A stretch of DNA of 64,000 bases, from the NCBI GenBank assembly GCA_036268485.1, contig DATAUC010000007.1:23678-87677 (forward strand), given 5' to 3'. Position 1 is the first letter of the stretch. Each line of letters begins with the position of its first letter. Under the pieces are notes generated by a model, which did not search any database, had not been told where the DNA came from, and was given only the letters and a program-made list of their open reading frames with translations. Both the position numbers and the translations under genes were made by a program. The DNA is from Bog-473 sp036268485. GTDB lineage: Bacteria > Actinomycetota > Acidimicrobiia > Acidimicrobiales > RAAP-2. This document shows, in pieces, positions 9,759 to 18,800 of the stretch.

Positions 9759-11342
9759 ATGACGGCCGCCATGGATGCCGACCCCCGTGGGCTCGGGTCG
9801 AGGTCGCAACGGATCGCGCTGGTCACGCTGTGCGCCGTCCTGTTCCTCACATTTCTCGACAACACCATCGTGAGTGTGGGGCTGGCCAACGTGCAGAGCG
9901 ATCTGCATGCCGGGGTGACGTCGTTGCAGTGGGTAGTCAACGGCTACGCCCTGACATTTGCCGCGCTCATGCTGGCCGGTGGGACCCTGGGCGACCTGCT
10001 CGGGCGTAAGTCCGTCATGTTGACGGGCGTCGCCATCTTCTGCGTGGGCTCGGTCATTGGAGCCCTAGCTACCAATGTCGATTGGCTCATCGCCGGTCGG
10101 GTGGTCATGGGCATCGGCGCCGCGGCCTCGGAGCCCGGGACCCTCTCGGTCATTCGTCACGTCTACCCCGAGAAGCGCACCCGCGCCGATGCGCTCGGGG
10201 TCTGGGCCGCCGTGTCCGGCCTGGCCCTGGCCTTCGGCCCCGTGCTGGGCGGCGTACTGGTCGGGTTGTGGAGTTGGCGGGCCATCTTCTGGTTCAACCT
10301 GGTGCTGGGGGTGACGGCCTTCGTGATGGCGCTGGTGTCGGTACCCGAGTCTTCGGACCGGGAGGGCAATCGCCTCGACATCCCGGGCATCGGCCTCGGT
10401 GCGTTGGCGTTGGGAGCGGCCTCCTTTGCCGTGATCCAAGGTGAGGAGTCGGGCTACCGGGCCTGGTGGATCGTCGGCCTCTTCGCCCTTTCCTTTGTGA
10501 GTGGCGCCGCCTTCGTGCTGGTGGAACGGCGGGCGGCCCGCCCCGTGCTCGATCTCGCCCTCTTGAAGCGGCCCGCCTTCGCCGGGTCGCTCTTCGTGGC
10601 GTTCGCCGCCTACTTCGGCACGTTCTCCATTTTCTTCTTCACCGCGCTCTACCTGCAGGTGGTGGCCAATGCCAGCGCGTTGCAGACGGCCACCGACTTC
10701 TTACCCATGGCCGCCGCCCTCATCGTGGCCTCCGCCGTGACCGGCCCCTGGGTGGCCCGGCAGGGGCCGCGCCTACCCATGACGGTGGGCTGTGTGGTGG
10801 CCGCCATCGGCATCTTCGTCACCAGCGGACAGCTGGGCCCACACATCGACTTCGCCACGCTGGGCTGGGTCTTGCCGATCGCCGGCGTCGGGTTCGGCAT
10901 CATGCTGGTCCCGGCTACATCGACGCCCCTGACCGTGGTGCAGCCGGAACGCTCGGGCATGGCCGCCTCCGCCACCAATACAAGCCGGGAGTTGGGTGCG
11001 GTCTTCGGGGTGGCCATCCTCGGATCGATCGTCAACGCCAACCTGACCGGCCATCTGGCCGCCCGGCTCAAGGCGATCGGCATCCCATCCAACTTTCAGA
11101 GCATTGTGCTGCACGCCGTGACCGGCGGGGGACTGGGGGGCAGCGGCGCCGCCACGAGTGCCGAGCACTCGAAGAACGCTGCGATCGCCAAGATCGCCAC
11201 CAAGGTCGTGCAGGCCGCCTACCAGGCATTCGGGTCCGGGCTGCATGTCGCCCTCACCATCTCGGGCTGCCTGCTCATTGTCGGCGCCCTGGTGGCGGCC
11301 ACCATGGTCCACCGGGTGCCCGGAGCGTCCTACGACATCTGA
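9759..11342 (+). CDS. MFS drug exporter, DHA2 (14-helix) family
   Basis: 527 residues with about 14 membrane helices. Family motifs include FLDNTIVSVGLANVQ in helix 1, the loop 2-3 motif GDLLGRKSVM and the antiporter motif C stretch SGLALAFGPVLGGVLVG. These are proton-coupled multidrug exporters. ATG 9759 has an AGGAG site 5 nt upstream. Likely controlled by the TetR gene immediately before it. Confidence 0.92.
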   Translation: MTAAMDADPRGLGSRSQRIALVTLCAVLFLTFLDNTIVSVGLANVQSDLHAGVTSLQWVVNGYALTFAALMLAGGTLGDLLGRKSVMLTGVAIFCVGSVIGALATNVDWLIAGRVVMGIGAAASEPGTLSVIRHVYPEKRTRADALGVWAAVSGLALAFGPVLGGVLVGLWSWRAIFWFNLVLGVTAFVMALVSVPESSDREGNRLDIPGIGLGALALGAASFAVIQGEESGYRAWWIVGLFALSFVSGAAFVLVERRAARPVLDLALLKRPAFAGSLFVAFAAYFGTFSIFFFTALYLQVVANASALQTATDFLPMAAALIVASAVTGPWVARQGPRLPMTVGCVVAAIGIFVTSGQLGPHIDFATLGWVLPIAGVGFGIMLVPATSTPLTVVQPERSGMAASATNTSRELGAVFGVAILGSIVNANLTGHLAARLKAIGIPSNFQSIVLHAVTGGGLGGSGAATSAEHSKNAAIAKIATKVVQAAYQAFGSGLHVALTISGCLLIVGALVAATMVHRVPGASYDI

Positions 11343-11386
11343 TTGACAGTTGCGCGGTGCGATGCGCCCTGGGCAGACTCAAGATC

Positions 11387-12232
11387 ATGTCCATCGCCCA
11401 CCTTTCGGCCGACAGCGACCCGGCCGTCGTCGCTGAAGCCGTGATGGCTGACGGCGCGGTCATCGTCGACCATGTGGCCTCGTCTCAGCTGATGGATCAG
11501 ATTGGTGCGGAGCTCGGACCGGCGCTGGCCGCCACGCCAACCGGGCCCGATGGCTTCAGCGGGACCAACACCCGCCGTACGGGGGCGCTCATCGCCCGCT
11601 CACCGGCCAGCCGTCAGCTGGTCATGCACCCGCTGGCTCTCGCCACCACCGCGGCGGTACTGGCGCACGCCACCAACTTCCAACTGCACCTCACCCAGGC
11701 CATCGCCATCTGCCCCGGACAGGAGTCGCAGCCCATCCACCGGGATCAGTGGGCCTTCGACTTCTTCCCCTTTCCCAAAGGCTACAACGTGCAGTGCAAC
11801 ACCATCTGGGCCATGACCGACTTCACCGAGGAGAATGGAGCCACCCGGTTGGTGGTGGGTAGCAACCGGGCCGAGGACGGCGTGGTCTTCCAGCAGTCGG
11901 ACACCGAGCCGGCCGAAATGGAGCGCGGTTCGGTCCTCTTCTATTCGGGCAGCGTGTACCACGGCGGCGGGGCCAACCGAAGCGAGCAGACGCGGATCGG
12001 CTTGAACATCACCTACAACGTGGCCTGGTTGCGCCAAGAGGAGAACCAGTACCTCTCCGTTCCCCTCGAAGTGGCGGCGACGCTGCCCATCGAACTCCTC
12101 CGGCTGATGGGCTACGACCGCGGTGCGTACGCCCTGGGATACATCGATGATCTGCGCGACCCCATTGAGGCCGTGCTGCCCGGCGTCGGCTCCGTGGGAT
12201 TCGGGAACACGACCGCACCCAGCCTGCCGTAA
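11387..12232 (+). CDS. Phytanoyl-CoA dioxygenase (PhyH) family oxygenase
   Basis: 281 residues with the Fe(II)/2-oxoglutarate facial triad: His118 and Asp120 in QPIHRDQWAFD and the distal His192 in VYHGGGANRSE; a downstream Arg (TRIGLNI) is placed to bind 2-oxoglutarate. PhyH enzymes hydroxylate or otherwise oxidise small molecules, including secondary metabolites. It starts 44 bp after the MFS gene and is followed 6 bp later by a GNAT gene. Substrate not inferable. Confidence 0.87.
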   Translation: MSIAHLSADSDPAVVAEAVMADGAVIVDHVASSQLMDQIGAELGPALAATPTGPDGFSGTNTRRTGALIARSPASRQLVMHPLALATTAAVLAHATNFQLHLTQAIAICPGQESQPIHRDQWAFDFFPFPKGYNVQCNTIWAMTDFTEENGATRLVVGSNRAEDGVVFQQSDTEPAEMERGSVLFYSGSVYHGGGANRSEQTRIGLNITYNVAWLRQEENQYLSVPLEVAATLPIELLRLMGYDRGAYALGYIDDLRDPIEAVLPGVGSVGFGNTTAPSLP

Positions 12233-12238
12233 GCACGC

Positions 12239-12706
12239 GTGCCATTTCACGGCGCCACGGCGGCCGACCATGACGAGCTGTTCGCCGCCTTCCAGGTAAT
12301 CGTCGAGTCGGGAGACGGATTCCCGCAGGCGGCGCCCCTCTCCCGGGCCGACTTCGACGAGTACTGGATCGTCCACTCCACCGCGGTGACCGTCGCCCGC
12401 GTGGACGGGCGGTTGGTGGGTGCCTCCTACATCAAGCCCAACTTCGTGGGCCGGGCGGCCCATATCGCCAACGCGGGCTACTTCGTCCTCCCCGAGGCAC
12501 GGGGCCAGGGTCTGGGCCGCAGGTTGGTCGAACTGTCCTTGGTCGAGGCCAGGCGTCTCGGGTTCGACGCCATGCAATTCAACCTCGTCTTCGTTTCCAA
12601 TCCGGCCCGCCGCATGTACCGGTCGCTCGGATTCGAGGAGATCGGGCAGATACCCGACGCCGTGGCCGGCGAGGACGCTGTCATTTACTGGCGCCGGTTG
12701 GACTGA
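12239..12706 (+). CDS. GNAT-family N-acetyltransferase
   Basis: 155 residues. Acetyl-CoA binding motif A is visible as NAGYFVLPEARGQGLGRRLVE, and motif B as FVSNPARRMYRSLGFEEIG. GTG start, 6 bp behind the PhyH gene, so probably one transcript. The acceptor substrate is unknown. Confidence 0.87.
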   Translation: MPFHGATAADHDELFAAFQVIVESGDGFPQAAPLSRADFDEYWIVHSTAVTVARVDGRLVGASYIKPNFVGRAAHIANAGYFVLPEARGQGLGRRLVELSLVEARRLGFDAMQFNLVFVSNPARRMYRSLGFEEIGQIPDAVAGEDAVIYWRRLD

Positions 12707-12707
12707 A

Positions 12708-13184
12708 TCACCCGGGAGCGCCCTTGGGCGGGCGAGATCCTGCGCCCGGGCGGCCGGCTGGCGGCCGGCCCAGCATGATCGACGTCGCCGTCACACTGCC
12801 ATCACTGTTCTGGGTACCGATGACGGTGACAAAGTCGCCGACGGCCAGTGCCGATGCGCTCGAGGTGCCCTTCATGGAGCGGAACATGGTGGTGGCCGCG
12901 TAGGAGACTGTCTGTGATTTCTTGGTTCTGGTCTCGATGGTGATGGTGTCAGTCGACAAGGCCGTGATCCGACCTCCGGTGGTGGGGTGGGCCATCCCAG
13001 CCGGAGGTTTTCCATGGGCGGTGGATGGAGGCGGTGACCCATGACCGGTGCTGGAGGCTCCGGCCGCGGACCCCACACTGAGAATGGCAGCCAGGACGCC
13101 ACCCCCCACCAGGGCCCCCCGTGCCGTGGCCCAACGCCACCGCGCGCCGCCAGCCGGTTGCGGGATATCGGGACTCTCGTCCAT
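12708..13184 (-). CDS. Secreted DUF5666 protein
   Basis: 158 residues: basic N-terminus, one hydrophobic signal/anchor at about 22-43 (GALVGGGVLAAILSVGSAAGA), a Pro/Gly/His linker, then a ~70-residue OB-like beta domain (GGRITALSTDTITIETRTKK ... ALAVGDFVTVIGTQ) typical of DUF5666, and a Gly/Pro-rich tail. Extracytoplasmic role unknown. ATG has an AAGGAG site. Confidence 0.75.
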   Translation of the reverse strand: MDESPDIPQPAGGARWRWATARGALVGGGVLAAILSVGSAAGASSTGHGSPPPSTAHGKPPAGMAHPTTGGRITALSTDTITIETRTKKSQTVSYAATTMFRSMKGTSSASALAVGDFVTVIGTQNSDGSVTATSIMLGRPPAGRPGAGSRPPKGAPG

Positions 13185-13365
13185 TGGTGCACTCCTTCAC
13201 TCGGTCACGCCTGGTGGCGTCTTGCGGTACCACCGTGCGCCCGCCAAGTTCAGATCCGCTGCCGACGCGCTGTGGACGGCGTAGGAAACATCGAACCGAT
13301 TGGCGTTTCTCGGAGTCATTGATGGTGGAGCGGTGCATGGGTCCGCGCCGACGAGGGAGGATCGC

Positions 13366-14181
13366 ATGTCCGAGGACGAGTTGGAGGGCACGAGGACGAG
13401 GCCTTACAAAATGGTGGCCGGCGTCGCCTTGGCGGTGGCTCTGGGCGGATCGGCCCTGGGGCTGTCGTTGAGCCGATCGGACCAGACGGCACGGCGGGTC
13501 GCCAGCTGCAATGGGTCGACCCCCAAGCTGACGGTGCAGGGCACCGGGACCGCGACCGTGACCCCGAACCTCCTCACCATCGTGGTCAACGTGGATGCCA
13601 CCGGCGCCAGTGCCAACATGGCCCTGGACGACGACGATGTGAAGGTGACGGGCGCGCTGGCTGCCTTCAAGAGCGGCGGTGTGAAGGCCAAGGACATCCA
13701 GACGTCGGGCTTGTCGCTGCAGCCGCAGTATGCCTATCCAAAAGGGGTGCCCACCATCACCGGGTACCAGGTGGCCAACTCGGTGACCGCCACCTTGCGC
13801 GACGTCAGCCACGCCGGCACGGTCATCGATGCCGTGGTCGGCGCCGCCGGCAACGCCGTGCAGATCCAATCGCTGACCTTCTCGTCGTCGAACCCGAGCG
13901 CCACCCAGGACCGCGCCCGCCAGCACGCAGTCACCGAAGCGGTGGGCCACGCCAAGGTGATGGCGTTGGCGGCCGGTCGGAGCCTGGGTCCGGTGTGCTC
14001 GCTGACCGACCAGCAGACCGCCCCTACAAACTTCGGGACCGACGCCCTGAACGGCGCCGTTCCGACTGCCGCCGGGGCGGGTTCGGTCGTGCCTATCGCC
14101 TCAGGCAGCCAGACCGAGACGGCCCAGATCACGCTGGTCTACGCCCTGGAGCAAGCCCCGGCCCATCACACGCACCGATAG
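13366..14181 (+). CDS. SIMPL-domain (DUF541) secreted protein
   Basis: 271 residues. An N-terminal membrane segment (VAGVALAVALGGSALGLSL) is followed by the SIMPL fold starting KLTVQGTGTATVTPNLLTI and including GYQVANSVTATLRD, hallmarks of the BP26/OMP28-like family. Function in bacteria is loosely linked to envelope stress. Start at ATG 13366, which has a GAGGGAGG site; 181 bp separate it from the divergent DUF5666 gene, another predicted secreted protein. Confidence 0.82.
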   Translation: MSEDELEGTRTRPYKMVAGVALAVALGGSALGLSLSRSDQTARRVASCNGSTPKLTVQGTGTATVTPNLLTIVVNVDATGASANMALDDDDVKVTGALAAFKSGGVKAKDIQTSGLSLQPQYAYPKGVPTITGYQVANSVTATLRDVSHAGTVIDAVVGAAGNAVQIQSLTFSSSNPSATQDRARQHAVTEAVGHAKVMALAAGRSLGPVCSLTDQQTAPTNFGTDALNGAVPTAAGAGSVVPIASGSQTETAQITLVYALEQAPAHHTHR

Positions 14182-14245
14182 GGGAGGGCGAAATCGGTGG
14201 GACTAGGGTGACTCTGTAATCGCTCCAAAGGCAGAAGGGGGTCAC

Positions 14246-15463
14246 ATGGCTCGGACGGCACCGGTAGACGACTGGGCGATCGACTTCGACGTGTTGGATC
14301 CGAGCTATGTGCGCGATCCGTTCACCATCTGGGACGACCTGCGCAGCTCCTGCCCCATCGCCCACACCAACCGGCGGGTGAGCAGTTGGCTGCCCACCCG
14401 CTATGAGGACGTCACGGCCATCGCCCATGACATCGAGCACTTCAGCTCACTGCGGGTGGCCGTCATCCCGGTAGGCGACGAGGAGGGCGGCGACGAGGAC
14501 GGCGGGGGGCCGCAGCTCGAATACGGCCTGCCCCCCATTTCGGCCGACCCGCCACTGCACACCTGGACCCGACGGTTGCTCCTGCCGTGGTTCTCTCATC
14601 GCCGGGTCGAGAGCTACATCCCGCTCACCCGCCAGCTGTGTCAGAAGTTGCTCGATGGCTTCGCCACCTCGGGGCAGGCCGACGCCGCTGCCGACTACGC
14701 CCAGCAGATCCCGGTGCGGGTGATCGCCCACATCCTTGGTGTGCCCATTGAGATGTCGGACGACTTCACCGGGTGGGTGCGCGACATCCTGGAGTTCGCC
14801 GATGATCCGGAACGGCGCATGAACGGGGCCAACGCCCTGTTGACGTACTTCGTGGGCGAACTTGAGGTGCGCCGACACAGCCCCGGTGACGACCTGCTGA
14901 GCGAGCTCTTGCAGACCGAGGTGGAAGGCCAGCCCCTGGACGACGGCATCATCTTGGGCATGGCCGCCCTCGTGCTCATTGCCGGCGTCGACACCACGTG
15001 GAGCGCTATCGGGTCGTCGCTGTGGCATCTGGCCACCCACGCCGAGGATCGCAAGCGCATGGTGGCCGAGCCCGAACTGATGCCGCTGGCCCTCGAAGAA
15101 CTGTTGCGGGCCTACTCGCCGGTGACCATGGCCCGCCTGGTGACCGCGGACTACGAGTACGCCGGCTGCCCGATGAAAGAGGGCGACAAGGTGCTGATGA
15201 ACTTCCCGGCCGCCAACCGCGATCCCGAGGCCTTCGACCATCCCGATGAGGTGGTGCTGGACCGGGCCCACAATCGACATGTGGCGTTCGGCTCGGGCAT
15301 CCATCGCTGCGCCGGGTCCAACCTGGCCCGCATGGAACTGCAGGTGGCATTGGAGGAGTGGTTGCTGCGCATACCCGAGTTCTCGCTCGAGGACGGCAAG
15401 GAGATCGCCTGGGCCGGTGGCCAGGTGCGCGGCCCCCGCGTCCTCCCGGTGGTGTTCCCATGA
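14246..15463 (+). CDS. Cytochrome P450
   Basis: 405 residues, soluble bacterial class I type. I-helix oxygen-activation motif AGVDTT at 246-251, ExxR at 285-288, and heme loop FGSGIHRCAGSNLAR with the thiolate Cys355. The insert GDEEGGDEDGGG near 77-88 is an unusual acidic-glycine loop before the substrate-binding region. It overlaps a one-cluster ferredoxin gene by 4 bp, which should be its electron donor. The downstream alpha/beta hydrolase suggests oxidation followed by ester or ring cleavage of a hydrophobic substrate. Confidence 0.94.
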   Translation: MARTAPVDDWAIDFDVLDPSYVRDPFTIWDDLRSSCPIAHTNRRVSSWLPTRYEDVTAIAHDIEHFSSLRVAVIPVGDEEGGDEDGGGPQLEYGLPPISADPPLHTWTRRLLLPWFSHRRVESYIPLTRQLCQKLLDGFATSGQADAAADYAQQIPVRVIAHILGVPIEMSDDFTGWVRDILEFADDPERRMNGANALLTYFVGELEVRRHSPGDDLLSELLQTEVEGQPLDDGIILGMAALVLIAGVDTTWSAIGSSLWHLATHAEDRKRMVAEPELMPLALEELLRAYSPVTMARLVTADYEYAGCPMKEGDKVLMNFPAANRDPEAFDHPDEVVLDRAHNRHVAFGSGIHRCAGSNLARMELQVALEEWLLRIPEFSLEDGKEIAWAGGQVRGPRVLPVVFP

Positions 15464-15654
15464 GAGTCCGCGTTGATCCCGAAAAATGTCAGGGTCATGC
15501 CCGCTGCTACGGGCTGGCGCCCGAGATCTTCGATGTCGACGACTACGGGCAGGCGTCGGTGATCGTGGACGTGGTGCCGGTGGAGCTCGAGGCTAAGACC
15601 CGGTTGGCCGTGGCCAATTGCCCCGAGTACGCCATCGAAATTCTCGACGACTGA
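15460..15654 (+). CDS. [3Fe-4S] ferredoxin of the CxxHxxC type, P450 partner
   Basis: 64 residues. Cluster ligands Cys10, Cys16 and Cys54 (CP at 54-55) are present, while the second position, Cys in a 4Fe ferredoxin, is His13 (CQGHARC). Such variants accompany P450s in mycobacteria and streptomycetes and hold a three-iron cluster. ATGA overlap with the P450 stop indicates translational coupling. Confidence 0.95.
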   Translation: MRVRVDPEKCQGHARCYGLAPEIFDVDDYGQASVIVDVVPVELEAKTRLAVANCPEYAIEILDD

Positions 15655-15671
15655 GGCGCGCCGGTTCCACT

Positions 15672-16562
15672 GTGTCGGCTGCCCCCGCCTGGTTCGACCG
15701 TGCCGTGGCGGTGCCCTATACCGACGAGCACGTCGAGGTTGAGGGCGCGTCCATCCACTACCTGGCCTGGGGCGAGAGGGGCCGCCGCGGTTTGGTGTTT
15801 GTCCACGGCGGCGGCGCCCACGCGCATTGGTGGGCTCCCATCGCGGCCACCTTCGCCCATGAATTCCGGGTGTTGGCGCTCGACATGTCCGGCCATGGTG
15901 ACAGCGATCACCGTGATGTCTACGCCCTCACGCAATGGACCGACGAGGTGGTGGCCGTAGCGCAGGACGGCGGCATCAACGGTCTCCCCGTCATCATCGG
16001 GCACAGCATGGGCGGATTCGTCACCATCGCCACGGCGGCCCGTCATGGCGACGACGTCAGCGCGGTGATCGTGTGCGACTCCCCGGTTCGCGAGGTGGAT
16101 CCCGAAATCAGCGCCTTCCATCTCCGGGAAGCCTTCGGCCGTCCCCGCACCTACCCCGATTTCGATGACGCCGTGGCCCACTTTCGCACCGTGCCCGGCC
16201 AGGACCACTACCTCGATTACGTCATGGACTACGTCGGCCGCCACTCGCTGGTGGCGGTCGAGGGGGGTTGGCAGTGGAAGTTTGACCGGCGCATCTTCGA
16301 GCAGTTCGCCGGTGGCATGAGTGCCGTGGCGGCGCCCTACCTGGCCGACGTCAACTGCCGCCTGGCCCTGCTCCGATCCGAATGCGGACTGGTCACCCCG
16401 GACATCGGCCAGTCCATGTACGAGCGACTGGGCCGGGTGACGCCCATAATTGAGATTCCCGAGGCCGGCCACCACGCCATGCTTGATCAGCCGCTGCTCC
16501 TGCTGACCGCGCTGCGGACCCTCCTGGCCGACTGGGACCATTCGGATCCGCATCAGCGCTAA
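15672..16562 (+). CDS. Alpha/beta hydrolase
   Basis: 296 residues from GTG. Oxyanion HGG motif (FVHGGGAHAHWW), nucleophile elbow GHSMGG, and the terminal catalytic His in EAGHHAMLDQP are visible, as in epoxide hydrolase/meta-cleavage hydrolase-like enzymes. It follows the ferredoxin by 17 bp and probably belongs to the same operon, acting on the P450 product or a related compound. Confidence 0.88.
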   Translation: MSAAPAWFDRAVAVPYTDEHVEVEGASIHYLAWGERGRRGLVFVHGGGAHAHWWAPIAATFAHEFRVLALDMSGHGDSDHRDVYALTQWTDEVVAVAQDGGINGLPVIIGHSMGGFVTIATAARHGDDVSAVIVCDSPVREVDPEISAFHLREAFGRPRTYPDFDDAVAHFRTVPGQDHYLDYVMDYVGRHSLVAVEGGWQWKFDRRIFEQFAGGMSAVAAPYLADVNCRLALLRSECGLVTPDIGQSMYERLGRVTPIIEIPEAGHHAMLDQPLLLLTALRTLLADWDHSDPHQR

Positions 16563-16565
16563 GTC

Positions 16566-18053
16566 CTATGCCGCGATGGGCATCAGTTCCAGGGCGTCGT
16601 TGTCCGTCGCCTTGGCCCGGATGAGCGTGACGGCCGCGACAGCGGCCAGGACCAGCATGATGCCGCTGAAGGCGAAGGCCGTGTCGTACCCGTGCACGGC
16701 ACCTGCGGTGCGGGCGGCCACCGAGCTGCCGTGGCTGGCCAGGTAGGAGACCGTGGCCGACGTGGCGATGGTGTTGATCAGCGCCGCACCCATGGAGCTC
16801 CCCGTCTGCTGGGTGGCGTTGACCAGGGCGCTGGCCACACCGGCATCGGCCGGCTGCACCCCGAAGAGCGAGGTGCTGCTCATGGCCACGAAGGACAGGC
16901 CCATGCCGAGGCTGACGATGATCTCGGCCGGCAGGACCCGGCTCACGTAAGCCGAGTTCACATCGATGAGGGTAAGCAGTCCGAGTCCGAGAGCGGCCAG
17001 GGTGAGGCCGAACACCATCACGGACCGGGGCCCGAAGCGGGGCAGGAACCGGCTGGCCAGCGTGGCCCCGGTGATGATGCCCACCGAGAAGGGCACGAAG
17101 GCAAAGCCACTCTTCATGGCCGAGTAGTGCAGGGTGCCCTGGAAGTAATAGGTCAGCGACAAGAAGGTGCCGAGCATGGCCGTCCCGACCAGCAGGGACG
17201 ACAAGAACGAGCCGCCCCGGTTGCGGTCCAGGATGATGCGCAAGGGAAGCAGCGGGTGCGCCGCCCTCTGCTCGATCAGCACGAAGGCGGTCAAGAAGAG
17301 GGCCGAGAGGGCAAAGAGGCCGAGCGTGGCTGGGGCACTCCAGCCGTCGAGGCCGGCTTCGGTGAAGGCGTACACCAGGGTCAAGAGGCCCCCGGTCACG
17401 GTAACGGCGCCGGGGATGTCGTAGCCGTGACGGACCGGGCTGCGGCTCTCGGTCACGTAGCGAACGGCGGCGATGGCCGCCCCGATGGCGATGGGCACGT
17501 TGATGAGAAGGGTCCAGCGCCACGAGGCGTACTGGGTCAGGGCGCCGCCGAGAATGAGGCCGATGGCCGCCCCACCGCCGGCAATGCCGCCGTAGACGCC
17601 GAAGGCTCGGGCCCGCTCTTTGGGGTCGGTGAAGGCCACCGTGAGCAGGGACAGGGCGGAGGGGGCCATGACAGCGGCGAAGGCACCTTGCAGGGCCCGG
17701 GCGCCGAAGAGCATGGCCGAGTTCACGGCCAGGCCACCGAGAGCCGAGGCGGCGGCGAACCCGATGAGGCTGATCAGGAACATCCGCTTGCGACCCAGGT
17801 AGTCGGCGATGCGGCCGCCCAGAAGGAGGAGTCCGGCGAAGGCCAGCGTGTAGGCCGTCAGCATCCACTGCCGGTTGGCGGTCGAGATGTGGAGTGAGCG
17901 CTGGGCCGAGGGCAGGGCGATGATGACGACGGAGGCGTCGAGAACCACCATGAGCTGGGCAATTGCGATCACGGCCAGGGCCCGGAAGCGCTTGGGGTCT
18001 TGCCCGGGTTCGGGCTCGAACGTGGTCAATTCGTGTTCAAGTGTGGCGGTCAT
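16566..18053 (-). CDS. MFS drug exporter, DHA2 family
   Basis: 495 residues, about 14 membrane helices, with MVVLDASVVIIALPSAQ in helix 1, GGRIADYLGRKRMF in loop 2-3 and GGGAAIGLILGGALTQ as motif C. Proton-driven multidrug or metabolite efflux. Start ATG 18053 is preceded by AGGAGA. It is transcribed away from a TetR gene; a near-consensus promoter with TetR operators lies between them (18132-18192). Confidence 0.92.
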   Translation of the reverse strand: MTATLEHELTTFEPEPGQDPKRFRALAVIAIAQLMVVLDASVVIIALPSAQRSLHISTANRQWMLTAYTLAFAGLLLLGGRIADYLGRKRMFLISLIGFAAASALGGLAVNSAMLFGARALQGAFAAVMAPSALSLLTVAFTDPKERARAFGVYGGIAGGGAAIGLILGGALTQYASWRWTLLINVPIAIGAAIAAVRYVTESRSPVRHGYDIPGAVTVTGGLLTLVYAFTEAGLDGWSAPATLGLFALSALFLTAFVLIEQRAAHPLLPLRIILDRNRGGSFLSSLLVGTAMLGTFLSLTYYFQGTLHYSAMKSGFAFVPFSVGIITGATLASRFLPRFGPRSVMVFGLTLAALGLGLLTLIDVNSAYVSRVLPAEIIVSLGMGLSFVAMSSTSLFGVQPADAGVASALVNATQQTGSSMGAALINTIATSATVSYLASHGSSVAARTAGAVHGYDTAFAFSGIMLVLAAVAAVTLIRAKATDNDALELMPIAA

Positions 18054-18142
18054 GGGGTTCTCCTGGACTGGCGGTGGATGACACGGCAACCGGACTTCGA
18101 ATGAAGCGGGACTCGCTTTTTGGGTGCGAGATCCGTATAATC

Positions 18143-18156
18143 GGAATATTGGTTCC
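18143..18156. promoter_or_regulatory. TetR operator copy 2, overlapping the predicted transcription start of the MFS gene
   Basis: GGAATATTGGTTCC has the same GGAA-N6-TTCC form as the operator centred 28 bp further right. It covers the expected transcription start of the minus-strand promoter and lies just downstream of a TATAAT box (18136-18141) for the plus-strand TetR gene, so one site could repress both. Confidence 0.65.
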
Positions 18157-18162
18157 ATTTAG

Positions 18163-18192
18163 ACTATACGGAACGATGGTTCCGTTTGTCAA
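18163..18192 (-). promoter_or_regulatory. Sigma-70-type promoter of the MFS gene with operator in its spacer
   Basis: On the minus strand: -35 TTGACA (18192-18187), 18-bp spacer, -10 TATAGT (18168-18163). The spacer is filled by ACGGAACGATGGTTCCGT (18168-18185), a palindrome with perfect 7-bp arms. TetR binding there would block RNA polymerase. The combination of consensus hexamers and a spacer-filling operator makes this one of the best supported regulatory sites in the window. Confidence 0.82.
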
Positions 18193-18209
18193 TGGATAGG
18201 GAGAATTTT

Positions 18210-18800
18210 ATGGTCGGGGGCGATGAGGTGACTGAAGAAACAGGTCGGCCGCTACGCGCTGATGCGCTGCGCAACCGGACGCGCGTCCTCGAAGCCGCCG
18301 AGGCGGTCTTTGCCGCCGAGGGGCTCTCGGTGCCCGTCGATGTCATCGCCGAGAAGGCGGGGGTCGGGGTGGGGACGCTCTACCGTCACTTCCCGACCAA
18401 GGAGAAGCTGTTCGAGGCGATCCTCGTGGCCCGCATCACCGAGATCACCGAGGTGGCCCGGGCCCGGCTCAATGTGGGTGACGCGGGGGCTGCGTTCTTC
18501 GGGTTCCTCGAGTACCTCGTCGGTGAGGCCGTCCTCAAGCGCGACCTGATCATGGCGTTGGCCGACGCCGGCGTCGAGTTCGAAGTGGCGGTCGCCCCCG
18601 TCAAAGAGGAGATGGGCGATGCCGTCGCCGCGTTGCTGCGGGCGGCCCAGGACGCCGGAGCGGTGCGGGCCGATGTGGAGCCCGAAGTCGTGATGTCGTT
18701 GATCGGTGCCACCTGCATGGCGGCGGAGCGCCCCGACATGGCGGTGTGCTCTCAGGCCATGGTGCGCATCGTGTGCGATGGCCTGAAGGTCAGTCGCTGA
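18210..18800 (+). CDS. TetR/AcrR repressor of the divergent MFS pump
   Basis: 196 residues; helix-turn-helix in ALRNRTRVLEAAEAVFAAEG and VGVGTLYRHFPTKEKLFEAI. Start at ATG 18210 because AGGGAG sits 7 nt upstream; other in-frame starts at 18186 and 18192 fall inside the MFS promoter. Expected to bind the GGAA-N6-TTCC sites at 18143-18185 and to be released by a pump substrate. Confidence 0.92.
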   Translation: MVGGDEVTEETGRPLRADALRNRTRVLEAAEAVFAAEGLSVPVDVIAEKAGVGVGTLYRHFPTKEKLFEAILVARITEITEVARARLNVGDAGAAFFGFLEYLVGEAVLKRDLIMALADAGVEFEVAVAPVKEEMGDAVAALLRAAQDAGAVRADVEPEVVMSLIGATCMAAERPDMAVCSQAMVRIVCDGLKVSR

